Source: Sinorhizobium glycinis
Lineage (GTDB): Bacteria > Pseudomonadota > Alphaproteobacteria > Rhizobiales > Rhizobiaceae
Assembly (NCBI RefSeq): GCF_001651865.1
Contig: NZ_LPUX01000055.1
Span: 124,001-188,000 of the forward strand
Direction of reading: 5' to 3'
DNA: 64,000 nt
Made by a program: the position numbers and the translations under genes. This document shows positions 25,798 to 34,547 of this stretch, piece by piece. A model generated the notes under the pieces. The model had not been told where the DNA came from. It saw only the letters and a program-made list of their open reading frames with translations, and did no database searches. Numbering within the stretch: position 1 is the stretch's first letter; every line of letters starts with the position of its first letter.

Positions 25798-25921
25798 CGA
25801 ATCACCCTGCACTCGCCTCACGGGAAGCTCTATCGGGAAGATGGTTAACGATTCCTTCGTCCGGTCCGTCCGGGCTCAGCTAATCCGCCGGCGAAGTTCA
25901 CGATTATTTTCCCCTCATCCG

Positions 25922-25946
25922 GGAACAAATCGGAGCAGTTCCGGTT
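25922..25946 (+). promoter_or_regulatory. RpoE2/EcfG-type promoter in front of a putative small RNA
   Basis: GGAAC (25922-25926), 18 bases, then TT (25945-25946). No plus-strand protein gene follows, but a long inverted repeat starts nine bases after the TT and a strong terminator ends about 100 bases on. Confidence 0.65.
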
Positions 25947-25952
25947 TAGCCA

Positions 25953-26055
25953 CCGGAACGCACGGAACAGTTCCCTCTCCGCAAGCCCCTACGGATCCGT
26001 GCGTTCCCTATTGCTGATGCGGAAATGGGCCCCGCCGTGTGGCGGGGCTTCTTTT
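25953..26055 (+). ncRNA. Putative stress-regulated small RNA of about 100 nt
   Basis: The predicted transcript starts about seven bases after the RpoE2-type promoter. It begins with the perfect 12-bp inverted repeat GGAACGCACGGA (25955-25966) and TCCGTGCGTTCC (25996-26007), whose 29-base loop contains the C-rich, anti-Shine-Dalgarno-like stretch CCCTCTCCGCAAGCCCCT. After a linker it ends in a strong rho-independent terminator. No open frame with a ribosome-binding site fits inside. Promoter, folded body and terminator in the right order make a trans-acting sRNA the best reading. It could be a homologue of a known rhizobial sRNA, which I cannot check. Confidence 0.7.
26029..26055 (+). terminator. 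Rho-independent terminator of the putative sRNA
   Basis: GCCCCGCC (26029-26036) and GGCGGGGC (26041-26048) pair around GTGT and are followed by TTCTTTTG. On the opposite strand no T-run follows the stem, so it serves the plus strand and not the SDR gene that ends at 26088. Confidence 0.85.
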
Positions 26056-26087
26056 GGGGCGCCTCCCGGAAGCTTGGGGATACCGCG

Positions 26088-26869
26088 CTAGCGCAGCAGC
26101 CCCTGTCCGCCGTCAATCCAGACAGGGCTGCCCGTTATGTGCCGCGCACCGTCCGAGACGAGGAAGCGGATGACGGCGGCGACGTCCTCGCTGCGTCCTG
26201 GCTTGCCGCCGGTAATCGGAACCTGTCCCTCCGGCCACTCGACCGGGATTGCCGTTTCCTGCTCGTGACGCAGGCTCGTATTCTCATCGATACTGGTGTC
26301 GATCTCCCCCGGGCAGACGGCATTGACCCGGATCTGGTGTCTTGCCAGTTCCAGAGCCAATTGCTGGACGATTGCGACCTGGGCCGCCTTGGTGGCCGTA
26401 TAGGCCGTGGCGCCCGGCGTCGTGAACGTCCTCGTACCGTTGATCGACGAGACGACCACGATGGCGCCACCACCATTTTGCTTGAGATAGGGGACGGTCA
26501 TGTGCAGGGTGAGAAACGTGCCCCGCAGGTTGACGGCAATGGTCTCGTCCCATTCGAATGGCTTCAGATCGTCGATCGGCGCCCATACGCCGTTGATGCC
26601 GGCATTTGCAATGACGATATCGAGCCGGCCGAACTCGGAAACGAGCTCCTTCACGGCCTCGCGCATCTGCAATTCGTTGGAGACGTCTGCCTCGAGAACG
26701 AGAGCCTGTCCGCCCTCGGCCCTGATTAGCCCGGCGACGCTTTCGAGTTCGGACCGCGTGCGCCCCAGCACGCCCACTTTTGCGCCCTCGGCAGCGAGCG
26801 CACGTGCCGTGGCTCTGCCAATGCCGGAACCCGCGCCGGTGACCAGTGCGACAGACGAGCGGCCGGCCA

Positions 26870-26870
<1 letters not shown>
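26088..26870 (-). CDS. Short-chain dehydrogenase/reductase
   Basis: A 260-residue classical SDR. The cofactor motif TGAGSGIGRA lies near residue 12, NAG at about 90, and the catalytic Ser and Tyr-x-x-x-Lys show as SSINGTRTF and AYTATKAA. It ends in the usual VWIDGGQG. It should reduce or oxidise an alcohol or ketone with NAD(P)H; the substrate is unknown. Its ATG overlaps the stop of the upstream gene (TGATG), so it is coupled to it and should share the RpoE2-type promoter at 27348-27373. Confidence 0.92.
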
Positions 26871-27373
<503 letters not shown>

Positions 27374-27386
27374 ACGGGCTGCGGGC

Positions 27387-27483
27387 CTGCAGCACCGTGC
27401 GTCTGTTCAGACGCACAAGGCCGCTGCAGCGCTTTGAAACCCTGAATCATCCTCAAATCGGCGACGATTTACGGAAACGTGCA
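27387..27483. repeat. Dispersed palindromic repeat, copy 2 (inverted orientation)
   Basis: CTGCAGCACCGTGCGTCTG...CAGACGCACAAGG...GCTGCAGCG is the P2 stem. It is followed by GCTTTGAAAC and a worn first palindrome (P1, CCTCAAATCGGCGACGATTT). Relative to most copies here the element is reversed. It lies between the RpoE2-type promoter at 27348-27373 and the iron-permease gene. Confidence 0.72.
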
Positions 27484-27490
27484 ATAGGCG

Positions 27491-27913
27491 TTACCGGGCG
27501 CGGGCTCGTTTCGGCTGCCGGCCGGCTGCTTCACTTATCTTCCTGTGCAGTTGATGATCGTCTTCGTCCGCCGCATGTTCCTTCAGAATTTCGCTGAGGC
27601 GCTTCAGTTCCCGTTCGTCCAGATTTTCAATTCCGATGAACCGGTTTTCGGCCTCGCTTGTCAGGATAAGCTCGTCCAGCTTCGCCTGTAGCGCCGTGCC
27701 GTCGCGATTCTGCGAATTCTGGAGAACGAAGACCATCAGAAAGGTCACGATCGTCGTGCCGGTGTTGATGATGAGTTGCCATGTCTCCGAAAAACCGAAA
27801 AGCGGTCCGGTCATACCCCAGAGAGCGATCGTTGCGACCGCGATCACGAACGTGACCGGCCTGCCCGAATATTCGGCGACGGCTGTCGAAAATCTGCTGA
27901 AACTGTTTACCAT
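27491..27913 (-). CDS. Low-affinity iron permease family membrane protein
   Basis: A 140-residue protein with two TM helices (PVTFVIAVATIALWGMTGPL and IINTGTTIVTFLMVFVLQNS). The segment ending QNSQNRDGTALQAKLDELIL is typical of the family annotated as low-affinity iron permease in bacteria, where transport has rarely been shown. A charged cytosolic tail follows. An RpoE2-type promoter lies about 100 bases upstream, so stress induction is likely. Confidence 0.85.
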   Translation of the reverse strand: MVNSFSRFSTAVAEYSGRPVTFVIAVATIALWGMTGPLFGFSETWQLIINTGTTIVTFLMVFVLQNSQNRDGTALQAKLDELILTSEAENRFIGIENLDERELKRLSEILKEHAADEDDHQLHRKISEAAGRQPKRARAR

Positions 27914-28014
27914 TCCAGAGACCCATCCCTTTCATTGCGATGATCATGGAATTGTCCCGGCGCTTCGGCTGAGCAACCCGGAAGCGGGGATCCGCTGCCG
28001 GGTGGTTCGCTGTA

Positions 28015-28039
28015 AATGCCTGAAACCAAAAAGGGTTCC
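28015..28039 (-). promoter_or_regulatory. RpoE2/EcfG-type promoter of the iron-permease-family gene
   Basis: On the minus strand GGAAC (28039-28035), 18 bases, then TT (28016-28015). The target ATG is at 27913. A RIME element begins 18 bases further upstream. Confidence 0.65.
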
Positions 28040-28056
28040 CCGAATGAGGACGGAGA

Positions 28057-28142
28057 CTAAGCGCGTTGCATTCAAACGTATTCGCGCGGTTCTTGTTACA
28101 TGTCGTCCCCAAAACCGCTGCGCACTCTTGGGCAACATGCAG
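28057..28142. repeat. RIME1-type mosaic element (shortened)
   Basis: It carries TAAGCGCGTTGCATTCAAAC followed by ACATGTCGTCCCCAAAACCG and CTTGGGCAACATGCAG, the same two-stem plan as the element at 20729-20828 with a worn first stem. Confidence 0.78.
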
Positions 28143-28224
28143 TAGCCTTTCGGGCGGAGGAGGAGGGGTCGGTCCAAAAGCCGGCCAAGAAGGGGCAGGT
28201 GTTCACTCCCGGCGCGCCATACGC

Positions 28225-28494
28225 CTAGCTGCCGCCGTCCTGCCCCTGACCCGTGGCGATCGTCAGGAAGGCCTCGCGGGAGGCGGCGAGGAATGCGGCG
28301 CGGGCGTCCTCAGGTTTCTTCCGGTGCTTCAGCGCCGCGTTGCACGCGCGGACCGCGCAACCGTAATAGGCACCGTCCCGTACCGGCCACTCGCTTTGCA
28401 GGCATTTTATCGCATCGAGTGGCCCCACGACGGTGCGGCATTTGCCGTCCAGCATGTTGAGGCTGACGGGCTTGTTCCATGGGATCTCAAGCAT
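28225..28494 (-). CDS. DUF982-family protein, copy 2
   Basis: An 89-residue protein with the DUF982 layout (LNMLDGKCRTVVGPLDAIKC, LQSEWPVRDG, ARAAFLAASREAFLTIATG). GAAAGGGACAG precedes the ATG at 28494. It shares the strand of the third copy at 28695 but is separated from it by a degenerate repeat; no promoter of the RpoE2 type was seen directly in front of it. Confidence 0.83.
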   Translation of the reverse strand: MLEIPWNKPVSLNMLDGKCRTVVGPLDAIKCLQSEWPVRDGAYYGCAVRACNAALKHRKKPEDARAAFLAASREAFLTIATGQGQDGGS

Positions 28495-28516
28495 GGCTGT
28501 CCCTTTCCGCACCCTC

Positions 28517-28600
28517 CTGCATCTTTCCTAAGTCGGAGGCGATTAAAGATCATGCAGCAAATTCAAAGACTACAGCGAACCTTTGTGCGACTGAATAGTC
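28517..28600. repeat. Dispersed palindromic repeat, copy 3 (degenerate)
   Basis: A worn P1 (CTGCATCTTTCCTAAGTCGG...ATCATGCAG) leads into AATTCAAAGACTACAGCGAAC and half of P2. The second arm of P2 is lost. Confidence 0.6.
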
Positions 28601-28694
28601 TGGAGATGCTCACCTCGATGCCACGGACCGCCGGTTCGCAGGCGGCGTTCCGTTCGACGGGGCTTCGAAGCGTCGCTCCTGCAACTATGCGCCT

Positions 28695-28946
28695 CTATTG
28701 GCTGCGAATCGAGATGTGCGCCTCCTCCGCCGCCTTGATGAAGGCTCTGCGGGCTTTCTCCGTCCTGACCTTGCCGTCCAGTGCTTGGAGGCAAGTGCGT
28801 TTTGCGGCGGCGAGCGCGCGGCCATCTCGCTGCGGCCAGCGCAACAGCAGGCATTCGACGGCCTCCCGTGTGCTCTTGACGGCACGGTATCCGCCGGTGT
28901 CGCCGAGCTCCAATTCAACGCATTTATCCCACCAGAAACAGTGCAT
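28695..28946 (-). CDS. DUF982-family protein, copy 3
   Basis: An 83-residue protein with the same pattern as the other two copies: VELELGDTGGYRAVKSTREA, CLLLRWPQRDGRALAAAK and ARRAFIKAAEEAHISIRSQ. Its C-terminal helix is nearly identical to that of copy 1. An RpoE2-type promoter ends about 38 bases upstream of the ATG, so it should be stress-induced. Confidence 0.85.
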   Translation of the reverse strand: MHCFWWDKCVELELGDTGGYRAVKSTREAVECLLLRWPQRDGRALAAAKRTCLQALDGKVRTEKARRAFIKAAEEAHISIRSQ

Positions 28947-29358
28947 GACGCCTTGCCTCGCAGCTGGTTGCCGGTGGAAATCAAACTGATCGAGCCGGCT
29001 TTTGGTTCCCTTGTAACAGGCGATATCGCGGCGCTCGCCACCTGCGCGTGAAGGAGATGCAGGAGACGGTAGCCCGGCGCTGTGCCCTTGACGCAGGATA
29101 CGATGTCGCTAAGTAAAGAACCGCTCCCGCTCTCAGACATCGGATCGCGGGAGGAACATTGGTGCCGGGCCCCTCTGGCGAGAGTTTTTACGGCGCTCTC
29201 GTGATGTCGGTACCGCCAGCAAATCAGCCGGCGGAAAACGCTACCATGAAAATTCAACTCATGCTCCACGCATGTGGCCGTTCGGCCGTGCGCATTTTTT
29301 TCTCCGAAAACCTCCGTTTCGCAAAAGCGACGAGTTCGCGGGCAGGGGAGGTTCGCCA
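28947..29358. other. Intergenic stretch between DUF982 copy 3 and the DUF475 gene
   Basis: The first part holds the RpoE2-type promoter for the minus-strand DUF982 gene. On the plus strand, CTTGAC near 29088 and CTAAGT 16 bases later resemble a sigma-70 promoter for the DUF475 gene. A weak CTCT/AGAG hairpin with five T residues lies near 29185. No further gene is supported. Confidence 0.4.
28984..29009 (-). promoter_or_regulatory. RpoE2/EcfG-type promoter of DUF982 copy 3
   Basis: On the minus strand GGAAC (29009-29005), 19 bases, then TT (28985-28984), beginning GGAACCAAAAG. The gene starts at 28946. Confidence 0.68.
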
Positions 29359-30456
29359 ATGACACAGCCGAGCTCGCAAACAGCCACGCTTGATTACTTC
29401 AAATGGGCCTTTCTCACCACGGCAGCCGGACTCGTGCTCGGCGCCTGGGTCGGTTGGCAATCGACCGGCACGCTCAGCGGCATGATGACGGTCTTCTTCG
29501 TCTGTGCCGTCCTTGCAGTTCTCGAAATCTCCCTTTCTTTCGACAATGCCATCGTCAACGCCAACAAGCTCAAGGACATGACGCCGGTCTGGCAGCAGCG
29601 GTTCCTGACCTGGGGCATCCTTATCGCCGTCTTCGGAATGCGTATCGTCTTCCCGCTTCTGATCGTGGTGATCGCGGCACATATCGGGCCGATCGACGCC
29701 GTCATCCTCGCAGCGGCACGTCCGGAGGAATATGCCCGCATCATGCACGATGCGCATCTGCCGATCGCCGCTTTCGGCGGTACGTTCCTGATGATGGTCG
29801 GTCTCAACTATTTCTTCGACCATGAGAAGGACGTGCACTGGATAGCCTGGATCGAGCAAAAGATGGCGCGCTTTGCGACCGTCAGGGGCATCGAAATTGC
29901 TTTCGTGCTCGCCCTCATCCTCGGCTTCTCGACCTTGCTCGAGGGCGAAGAGGCGGTCGCATTCGTCCATGCAGCCGTTTACGGCCTGCTGACGTTCCTC
30001 GTGGTCGAGATCGTCGGTGGTCTTTTGGACGCCACGGAGCAGACCATGAGCGCTGCGGCGAGGGGTGGTTTCGGCGCGTTCCTTTATTTGGAAGTGCTCG
30101 ACGCCAGCTTCTCCTTTGACGGTGTCATCGGCGCCTTTGCCCTGACGCAGAACCTGTTCATCATCGCCATCGGCCTTGGTATCGGCGCGATGTATGTGCG
30201 CTCCATGACGGTGATGCTGGTCGAGAAGGGAACGCTCAGCGAGTACCGTTACCTGGAGCACGGCGCTTTCTATGCGATCCTGATCCTCTCCGTGGTGATG
30301 TATTTCCAGACGCTCGTCCATATTCCCGAAGTGATTACCGGCCTTGGCGGCGCCGGCCTCATCGGCCTTTCGCTCTGGTCGTCGATTCGCCACAACCGGC
30401 GCGAGGCGCAAGAGGAGAGCCTCGGGAGAGAACCGGACGCGCGGCTGCGCGCCTAA
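29359..30456 (+). CDS. DUF475 (TerC-like) integral membrane protein
   Basis: A 365-residue protein with about nine TM helices. The repeated acidic membrane motifs LEISLSFDNAIVNANKLK and LEVLDASFSFDGVIGAFALT are the signature of the DUF475/TerC superfamily, which is linked to tellurite resistance and metal-ion homeostasis. GGGGAGG precedes the ATG at 29359; an upstream ATG at 29272 lacks such a site. A RIME element and a strong terminator follow. The transported ion is not known. Confidence 0.9.
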   Translation: MTQPSSQTATLDYFKWAFLTTAAGLVLGAWVGWQSTGTLSGMMTVFFVCAVLAVLEISLSFDNAIVNANKLKDMTPVWQQRFLTWGILIAVFGMRIVFPLLIVVIAAHIGPIDAVILAAARPEEYARIMHDAHLPIAAFGGTFLMMVGLNYFFDHEKDVHWIAWIEQKMARFATVRGIEIAFVLALILGFSTLLEGEEAVAFVHAAVYGLLTFLVVEIVGGLLDATEQTMSAAARGGFGAFLYLEVLDASFSFDGVIGAFALTQNLFIIAIGLGIGAMYVRSMTVMLVEKGTLSEYRYLEHGAFYAILILSVVMYFQTLVHIPEVITGLGGAGLIGLSLWSSIRHNRREAQEESLGREPDARLRA

Positions 30457-30551
30457 TGCATGTCGCCAAAAGTGCGCAGCGGTTTTGGGATAACGACATG
30501 CATAAGAACCCAAAGCGCGCCGCGTGAATACATTTGATGCGACGCGCTTTA
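30456..30551. repeat. RIME1-type mosaic element (inverted)
   Basis: ATGCATGTCGCCAAAAGTGC...GGTTTTGGGATAACGACATG is followed by AAAGCGCGCCGCG...GATGCGACGCGCTTTA. It is the same element as at 20729-20828 in reverse order, beginning just after the DUF475 stop. Confidence 0.85.
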
Positions 30552-30576
30552 GGTCTGACACCGCTCATCAGAATGG

Positions 30577-30608
30577 GACGGCCCGGCAAGCTTTGCCGGG
30601 CCGTCTTT
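30577..30608 (+). terminator. Rho-independent terminator
   Basis: A perfect 13-bp stem, GACGGCCCGGCAA (30577-30589) with TTGCCGGGCCGTC (30593-30605), and loop GCT are followed by TTTG. It ends the DUF475 transcript after the RIME element. Confidence 0.82.
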
Positions 30609-30841
30609 GTGAGATGGACATGGCAGATATTGCATCAGCAGCCCGACGTGCCAATGCACAAGTCAAGGCGGAGCGTGCCGAAGTAAACGGAAGTCGTTCT
30701 GCAAAGAGAAACTCCGCGAACGAGATTTCGCCGCATGCTTTTCTCTGCCGGAAAAGGGTCACAGTTTCGGGCGAAGGGCTCGGCGCGCCGGGAACGCCTT
30801 CCGGCGACATCCCCACCTGGAAAAGACGCGGAGGAACGCTC

Positions 30842-31168
30842 TTGAACGCCAGCCCGAACGATCTTGCGCTGATTGCCGTGATGCGCCGCTATTTTTTGGT
30901 GAAGGACGAGGCGAACGCGTTGAAGCAGCGGTTGGAGGCCGCCCGCAAGGATGCCGGCGAGGAAATCACCCGCTTCTACGATCCGCGGCTGAACACGCCG
31001 CATGCCGATGAAATCATGACATGGCATCGTCTCAGGAGAGAGCAGGAGGAATTGATGAGCCTTGCCGCGCGCTGGGGGAGAGGTGGCAGTATCGAAGACT
31101 GTCATGTCGAAGTAGAGCCGCCGGCGGAGACCGTTCATCTGCTCGGCATCCACGCGGTGACGGACTGA
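30842..31168 (+). CDS. Small hypothetical protein
   Basis: A 108-residue soluble helical protein (VMRRYFLVKDEANALKQRLE; MTWHRLRREQEELMSLAARW) that I do not recognise. The TTG at 30842 has GGAGG six bases upstream; the frame stays open to 30524, but that would cross the terminator at 30577-30608. The 385 bases upstream contain only the RIME element, the terminator and an unassigned stretch. No RpoE2-type site was found. Confidence 0.6.
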   Translation: MNASPNDLALIAVMRRYFLVKDEANALKQRLEAARKDAGEEITRFYDPRLNTPHADEIMTWHRLRREQEELMSLAARWGRGGSIEDCHVEVEPPAETVHLLGIHAVTD

Positions 31169-31254
31169 CAGGCCCCTGTGGTGCGCGCCCGAGTCGAACG
31201 CCGAATGCGCAGCCGTTCTCATGCGCGCGGGTGGGAAAAGCAAAAAGGCGGAAA

Positions 31255-31276
31255 CTCGCGCCCCTGCGGGCGCGAG
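31255..31276. terminator. GC-rich hairpin between two convergent genes
   Basis: CTCGCGCCC (31255-31263) and GGGCGCGAG (31268-31276) form a nine-pair stem. On the minus strand it is followed by TTTCCGCCTTTTTG, so it most likely terminates the gene ending at 31307. Confidence 0.6.
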
Positions 31277-31306
31277 GCCTCCTGAACGAAAAATGGCCCC
31301 GGCGGA

Positions 31307-31513
31307 CTATTGTGCCGGGGCGGGAGTAGCGGGCGCCGGGGTAGTCGGTTCCGGTGTCGCTGGTGCGGGCTCTGGCGCCGCAGGCGCGGGTTCGCTTGGG
31401 GCCGGTGCCGGGGGCGTTTCGGCTGTCTGTTCGGTGCCACCCGGCATCAGGAAAATTACCGCGAGGATGACGATCGCGACCACTATGATACCGATGATCA
31501 CGTTTCTGTTCAT
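31307..31513 (-). CDS. Small membrane-anchored proline/alanine-rich protein
   Basis: A 68-residue protein. After MNR, one TM helix (VIIGIIVVAIVILAVIFLM) is followed by a tail of about 45 residues built of Ala, Pro, Glu and Thr (APAPSEPAPAAPEPAPATPE). GGAGGAA is placed correctly before the ATG at 31513. Similar short anchors with flexible Pro/Ala tails occur in Rhizobiales; function unknown. Confidence 0.72.
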   Translation of the reverse strand: MNRNVIIGIIVVAIVILAVIFLMPGGTEQTAETPPAPAPSEPAPAAPEPAPATPEPTTPAPATPAPAQ

Positions 31514-31743
31514 TGAGTAGTTCCTCCGATACTGGAGACCATCTTGGGTTGACGGTCTCGACTCGATTATTGGAGCGGCCAGTATGCTTTGCAATCAGAG
31601 ATCAGTGAACACGGCCCATAATCGCCCTTGAACAGGGTGATTCGCAACCCGGTTGCGTGATTCTGATTCCTTGCCAGTGTCGTAAGCGCCGTCAGCAAAC
31701 GCTGTGACGGCTGAAATCGGCACTGCCGTTCGGGCCGGCCGAG

Positions 31744-31905
31744 CTAGAAAACCGCCAGGTATCTCAGCAGCGACAAGACGCCGATGATGATCACGATGGC
31801 TTGGACGATCTGCTTGGTGCGTCCGTCCAGCGGGAGCCGGTTGACGAGGTAGAGCACGAGAATAACGACGAGAAACGTTACAAGCACGCTGATCAGCAGG
31901 GACAT
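31744..31905 (-). CDS. Thivi_2564-like small membrane protein
   Basis: A 53-residue protein with two hydrophobic helices: LLISVLVTFLVVILVLYLV at the start and QAIVIIIGVLSLLRYLAVF at the end, joined by NRLPLDGRTKQ. This hairpin with a short charged loop matches the Thivi_2564 family of small membrane proteins. GGAGCGGAAATAC precedes the ATG at 31905. Function unknown. Confidence 0.7.
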   Translation of the reverse strand: MSLLISVLVTFLVVILVLYLVNRLPLDGRTKQIVQAIVIIIGVLSLLRYLAVF

Positions 31906-32077
31906 GTATTTCCGCTCCGTTGTGTTGGCTTATGAAGCTTTACCTATGGGAGTGGAAGCGGAAGAAAAGGCCTGAACGGCAGGGGCGCATCAATGTGGCT
32001 TTGCGGCGATGCTGCGTCGGAAGGCCAGATCCGGTGCTTGTCGCTGCCTGTGCCCTCCCACTGTTCGCGATAAATCG

Positions 32078-32097
32078 ATGAGAAAACGTTTTCTCAT
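32078..32097. promoter_or_regulatory. Perfect 20-bp palindromic LacI-type operator
   Basis: ATGAGAAAACGTTTTCTCAT is a perfect palindrome with the central CG typical of LacI/GalR operators. It lies 57 bases upstream of the LacI-family start at 32154. A half-site, GGTTTTCTCAA, recurs at about 32119-32129. Autoregulation and control of the downstream importer are likely. Confidence 0.85.
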
Positions 32098-32153
32098 ATT
32101 GACTTCATCGCTGCGCAAAGGTTTTCTCAATCCGATCTTTCTGGGAGGCCGAT

Positions 32154-33176
32154 TTGACGACGCAGCGGGCCAGAAGCGGGCGCGTGACCATCCACGATCT
32201 GGCGCGTGAATCGGGCGTCAGCGTCTCGACGGTGTCGAAGGCGCTGAACGACAATGGCCGCATGGCCGCCGAGACGCGGGCACGGATCAAGCGGATCGCC
32301 GCCGAAATCGGCTTCCGGCCGAACGCGCTGGCGCGGGGGCTGCTTTCCAGCCGGTCGTTCACCATCGGGCTTCTGACCAACGACACCTACGGCCGCTTCA
32401 CCCTACCGGTCATGGCGGGAATTTCTGAGGCGTTGGTCGATCACGGCGTCTCGGTCTTCCTCTGCGCGATCGAAGACGATCCCGCCCTCGGCAAGGTTCA
32501 TGTCGACGCCATGCTGGACAAGCAGGTGGATGGCATCATCGCGACAGGCAAGCGGATCGACAGGTCTCTCCCGGTCGATCTCGCTGGCCTGCCGGTGCCC
32601 GTCGTCTATGCCTTCACCGCCGGGGCGCCGGAAAGCGTGACGTTCACCGCCGACGACGCGCAGGGGGCGGCACTTGCAACGGCTTGGCTCAAGAAGATCG
32701 GTCGGCGCAGCCTCGTGCATATCACCGGGCCTGAGGACTTCGTTTCTGTTGGCGAGCGCGCCTCCGCCTTCGCAAGGGAGGCGGGCGGGAATGCGCCGGT
32801 GCTTTACGGCATCTGGTCGGAGAGTTGGGGGCATCGGGCCATTGCCGATCTGTGGAGTGCCGGTGGAAGGCTGCCGGACGGCATCTTTTGCGGCAACGAC
32901 CAGATCGCCCGCGGCGTGATCGACGCGCTCCGGGAGCGCGGCGTCAGGGTGCCGGACGACGTCTCCGTCATCGGCTTCGACAACTGGGAGATCCTTGCCG
33001 AACAGACGCGTCCGCCGCTGACGACAATCGACATGAATCTGAAGGAACTCGGCAGGGAGGCCGGGTTGATGGTGCTGGCGCTCGCGGAGGGACGGCCGGC
33101 CGAGCCCGGCTTGCGCAAGCTGCCCTGCAAGCTTGTCGTGCGGCAATCCTGTGGCGGGGCCGGAACGGCTGAATAA
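32154..33176 (+). CDS. LacI-family transcriptional regulator
   Basis: A 340-residue protein with an N-terminal LacI helix-turn-helix (VTIHDLARESGVSVSTVSKA, then hinge helix NALARGLLSS) and a periplasmic-binding-protein-like sugar domain ending in VPDDVSVIGFDNWEILAEQT. It starts at a TTG with GGGAGG upstream. It is the first gene of the sugar-importer cluster and should bind the palindrome at 32078-32097. The inducer is probably an arabinose-containing oligosaccharide, inferred from the GH127 gene. Confidence 0.93.
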   Translation: MTTQRARSGRVTIHDLARESGVSVSTVSKALNDNGRMAAETRARIKRIAAEIGFRPNALARGLLSSRSFTIGLLTNDTYGRFTLPVMAGISEALVDHGVSVFLCAIEDDPALGKVHVDAMLDKQVDGIIATGKRIDRSLPVDLAGLPVPVVYAFTAGAPESVTFTADDAQGAALATAWLKKIGRRSLVHITGPEDFVSVGERASAFAREAGGNAPVLYGIWSESWGHRAIADLWSAGGRLPDGIFCGNDQIARGVIDALRERGVRVPDDVSVIGFDNWEILAEQTRPPLTTIDMNLKELGREAGLMVLALAEGRPAEPGLRKLPCKLVVRQSCGGAGTAE

Positions 33177-33248
33177 GCGACCGAGTGCGACTGAACGAGG
33201 AGGAGGGAGCTCGCGCGCAAGCGGCTCGGTCAAGAGGAGGAATGGAAA

Positions 33249-34484
33249 GTGTTGAAGAGATTGCTTGCCACAACGGCGCTCGCCTACGCGCTGGGGCTAT
33301 CCACCGCTTCGGCCGAAACAATCAGCATGTGGGTTCGCTCAGGCATTGGCGACTCCTTCAAGGAAGTCGTCAAGGCCTACAATTCTGCCGGTGAGGACAA
33401 GGTCGAACTGACCGAAGTCCCCTTTTCCGAGCTTGTCCAGAAATATGCCACCGCCATCGCCGGCGGTCAGGCGCCGGATGCGCTATCGCTCGACCTCATC
33501 TACACGCCGGCCTTCGCTGCAGCCGGCCAGCTCGAGGACCTTAGCGACTGGGCGAAATCGCTTCCCTATTTCAACTCGCTCTCGCCATCGCATGTCAAGC
33601 TCGGCACCTACGAGGACAAGATCTACGGCCTGCCGCTTTCGGTCGAGACCTCGATCCTCGCCTGGAACAAGGAGCTCTACCGCAAGGCCGGGCTCGATCC
33701 GGAAAAGGCGCCGAAAACCTGGGAGGAGATTGCGGCCAATGCCGAGAAGATCCGCGCGCTCGGCGGAGACACCTACGGCTTCTATTTCTCCGGTGGCGGT
33801 TGCGGCGGCTGCATGATCTTCACCTTCACGCCGTTGGCCTGGGGGGCGGGCGCTGACATCCTCTCGGCAGACAGCAAGAAGGCAACAATCGACACGCCAG
33901 AGATGCGCAAGGCGGTCGACATCTATCGCAACCTCGTCGCGAAGGACACGGTGCCCGCCGGTTCTGCCAGCGACAACGGCGTGAATTTCCTGACCTTCAC
34001 GAATGGCAAGATCGGTCAGCAGAGCATCGGGGCCTTTGCCATCGGCACGCTGGTCACGCAGCATCCGGAGATCGACTTCGGCGTGACGCTGATCCCGGGC
34101 GTCGACGGCAAACCCTCGTCCTTTGCCGGCGGCGACAACTTCGTCGTCACCAAGGGCACGCGGAAGCTGGAGGCGGTCAAGAAATTCCTCGAATACACCT
34201 ATTCGATGGAAGGCCAGAAGATCATGGCGAAATACGGCAGCCTGCCGACCCGCGGCGATATAGCCGGTGAGGTTCTCGAAGGCCTCGACCCCCGCCTCAA
34301 GGTCGGCATAGACGCCATTGCGGTCGCAAAGACACCCTATACGCTGCAGTTCAACGACCTGATCAACAGTTCGAACGGCCCCTGGGCAACCTTCATCAAT
34401 GCGGCGATCTACGGCGACGACGTGGACGGCGCCTTCTCGAATGCGCAATCCGAGATGCAGTCGATCATCGACGCGGGCCAATAA
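33249..34484 (+). CDS. ABC sugar transporter, extracellular substrate-binding protein
   Basis: A 411-residue family-1 solute-binding protein. The signal peptide covers residues 1-22 (ALGLSTASAE). The mature protein has the usual two-lobed sugar-binding pattern (TISMWVRSGIGDSFKEVVKA, YGLPLSVETSILAWNKELYR, FAGGDNFVVTKGTRKLEAVK). It starts at a GTG with AGGAGG upstream, 72 bases after the LacI gene. It delivers the substrate to the two permeases encoded next. Confidence 0.94.
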   Translation: MLKRLLATTALAYALGLSTASAETISMWVRSGIGDSFKEVVKAYNSAGEDKVELTEVPFSELVQKYATAIAGGQAPDALSLDLIYTPAFAAAGQLEDLSDWAKSLPYFNSLSPSHVKLGTYEDKIYGLPLSVETSILAWNKELYRKAGLDPEKAPKTWEEIAANAEKIRALGGDTYGFYFSGGGCGGCMIFTFTPLAWGAGADILSADSKKATIDTPEMRKAVDIYRNLVAKDTVPAGSASDNGVNFLTFTNGKIGQQSIGAFAIGTLVTQHPEIDFGVTLIPGVDGKPSSFAGGDNFVVTKGTRKLEAVKKFLEYTYSMEGQKIMAKYGSLPTRGDIAGEVLEGLDPRLKVGIDAIAVAKTPYTLQFNDLINSSNGPWATFINAAIYGDDVDGAFSNAQSEMQSIIDAGQ

Positions 34485-34547
34485 CCCGTACCGCTGGGAG
34501 GGCAATTTGCCCTTCCAGCACACGCAACAGGATCGAAGAAATCACCC

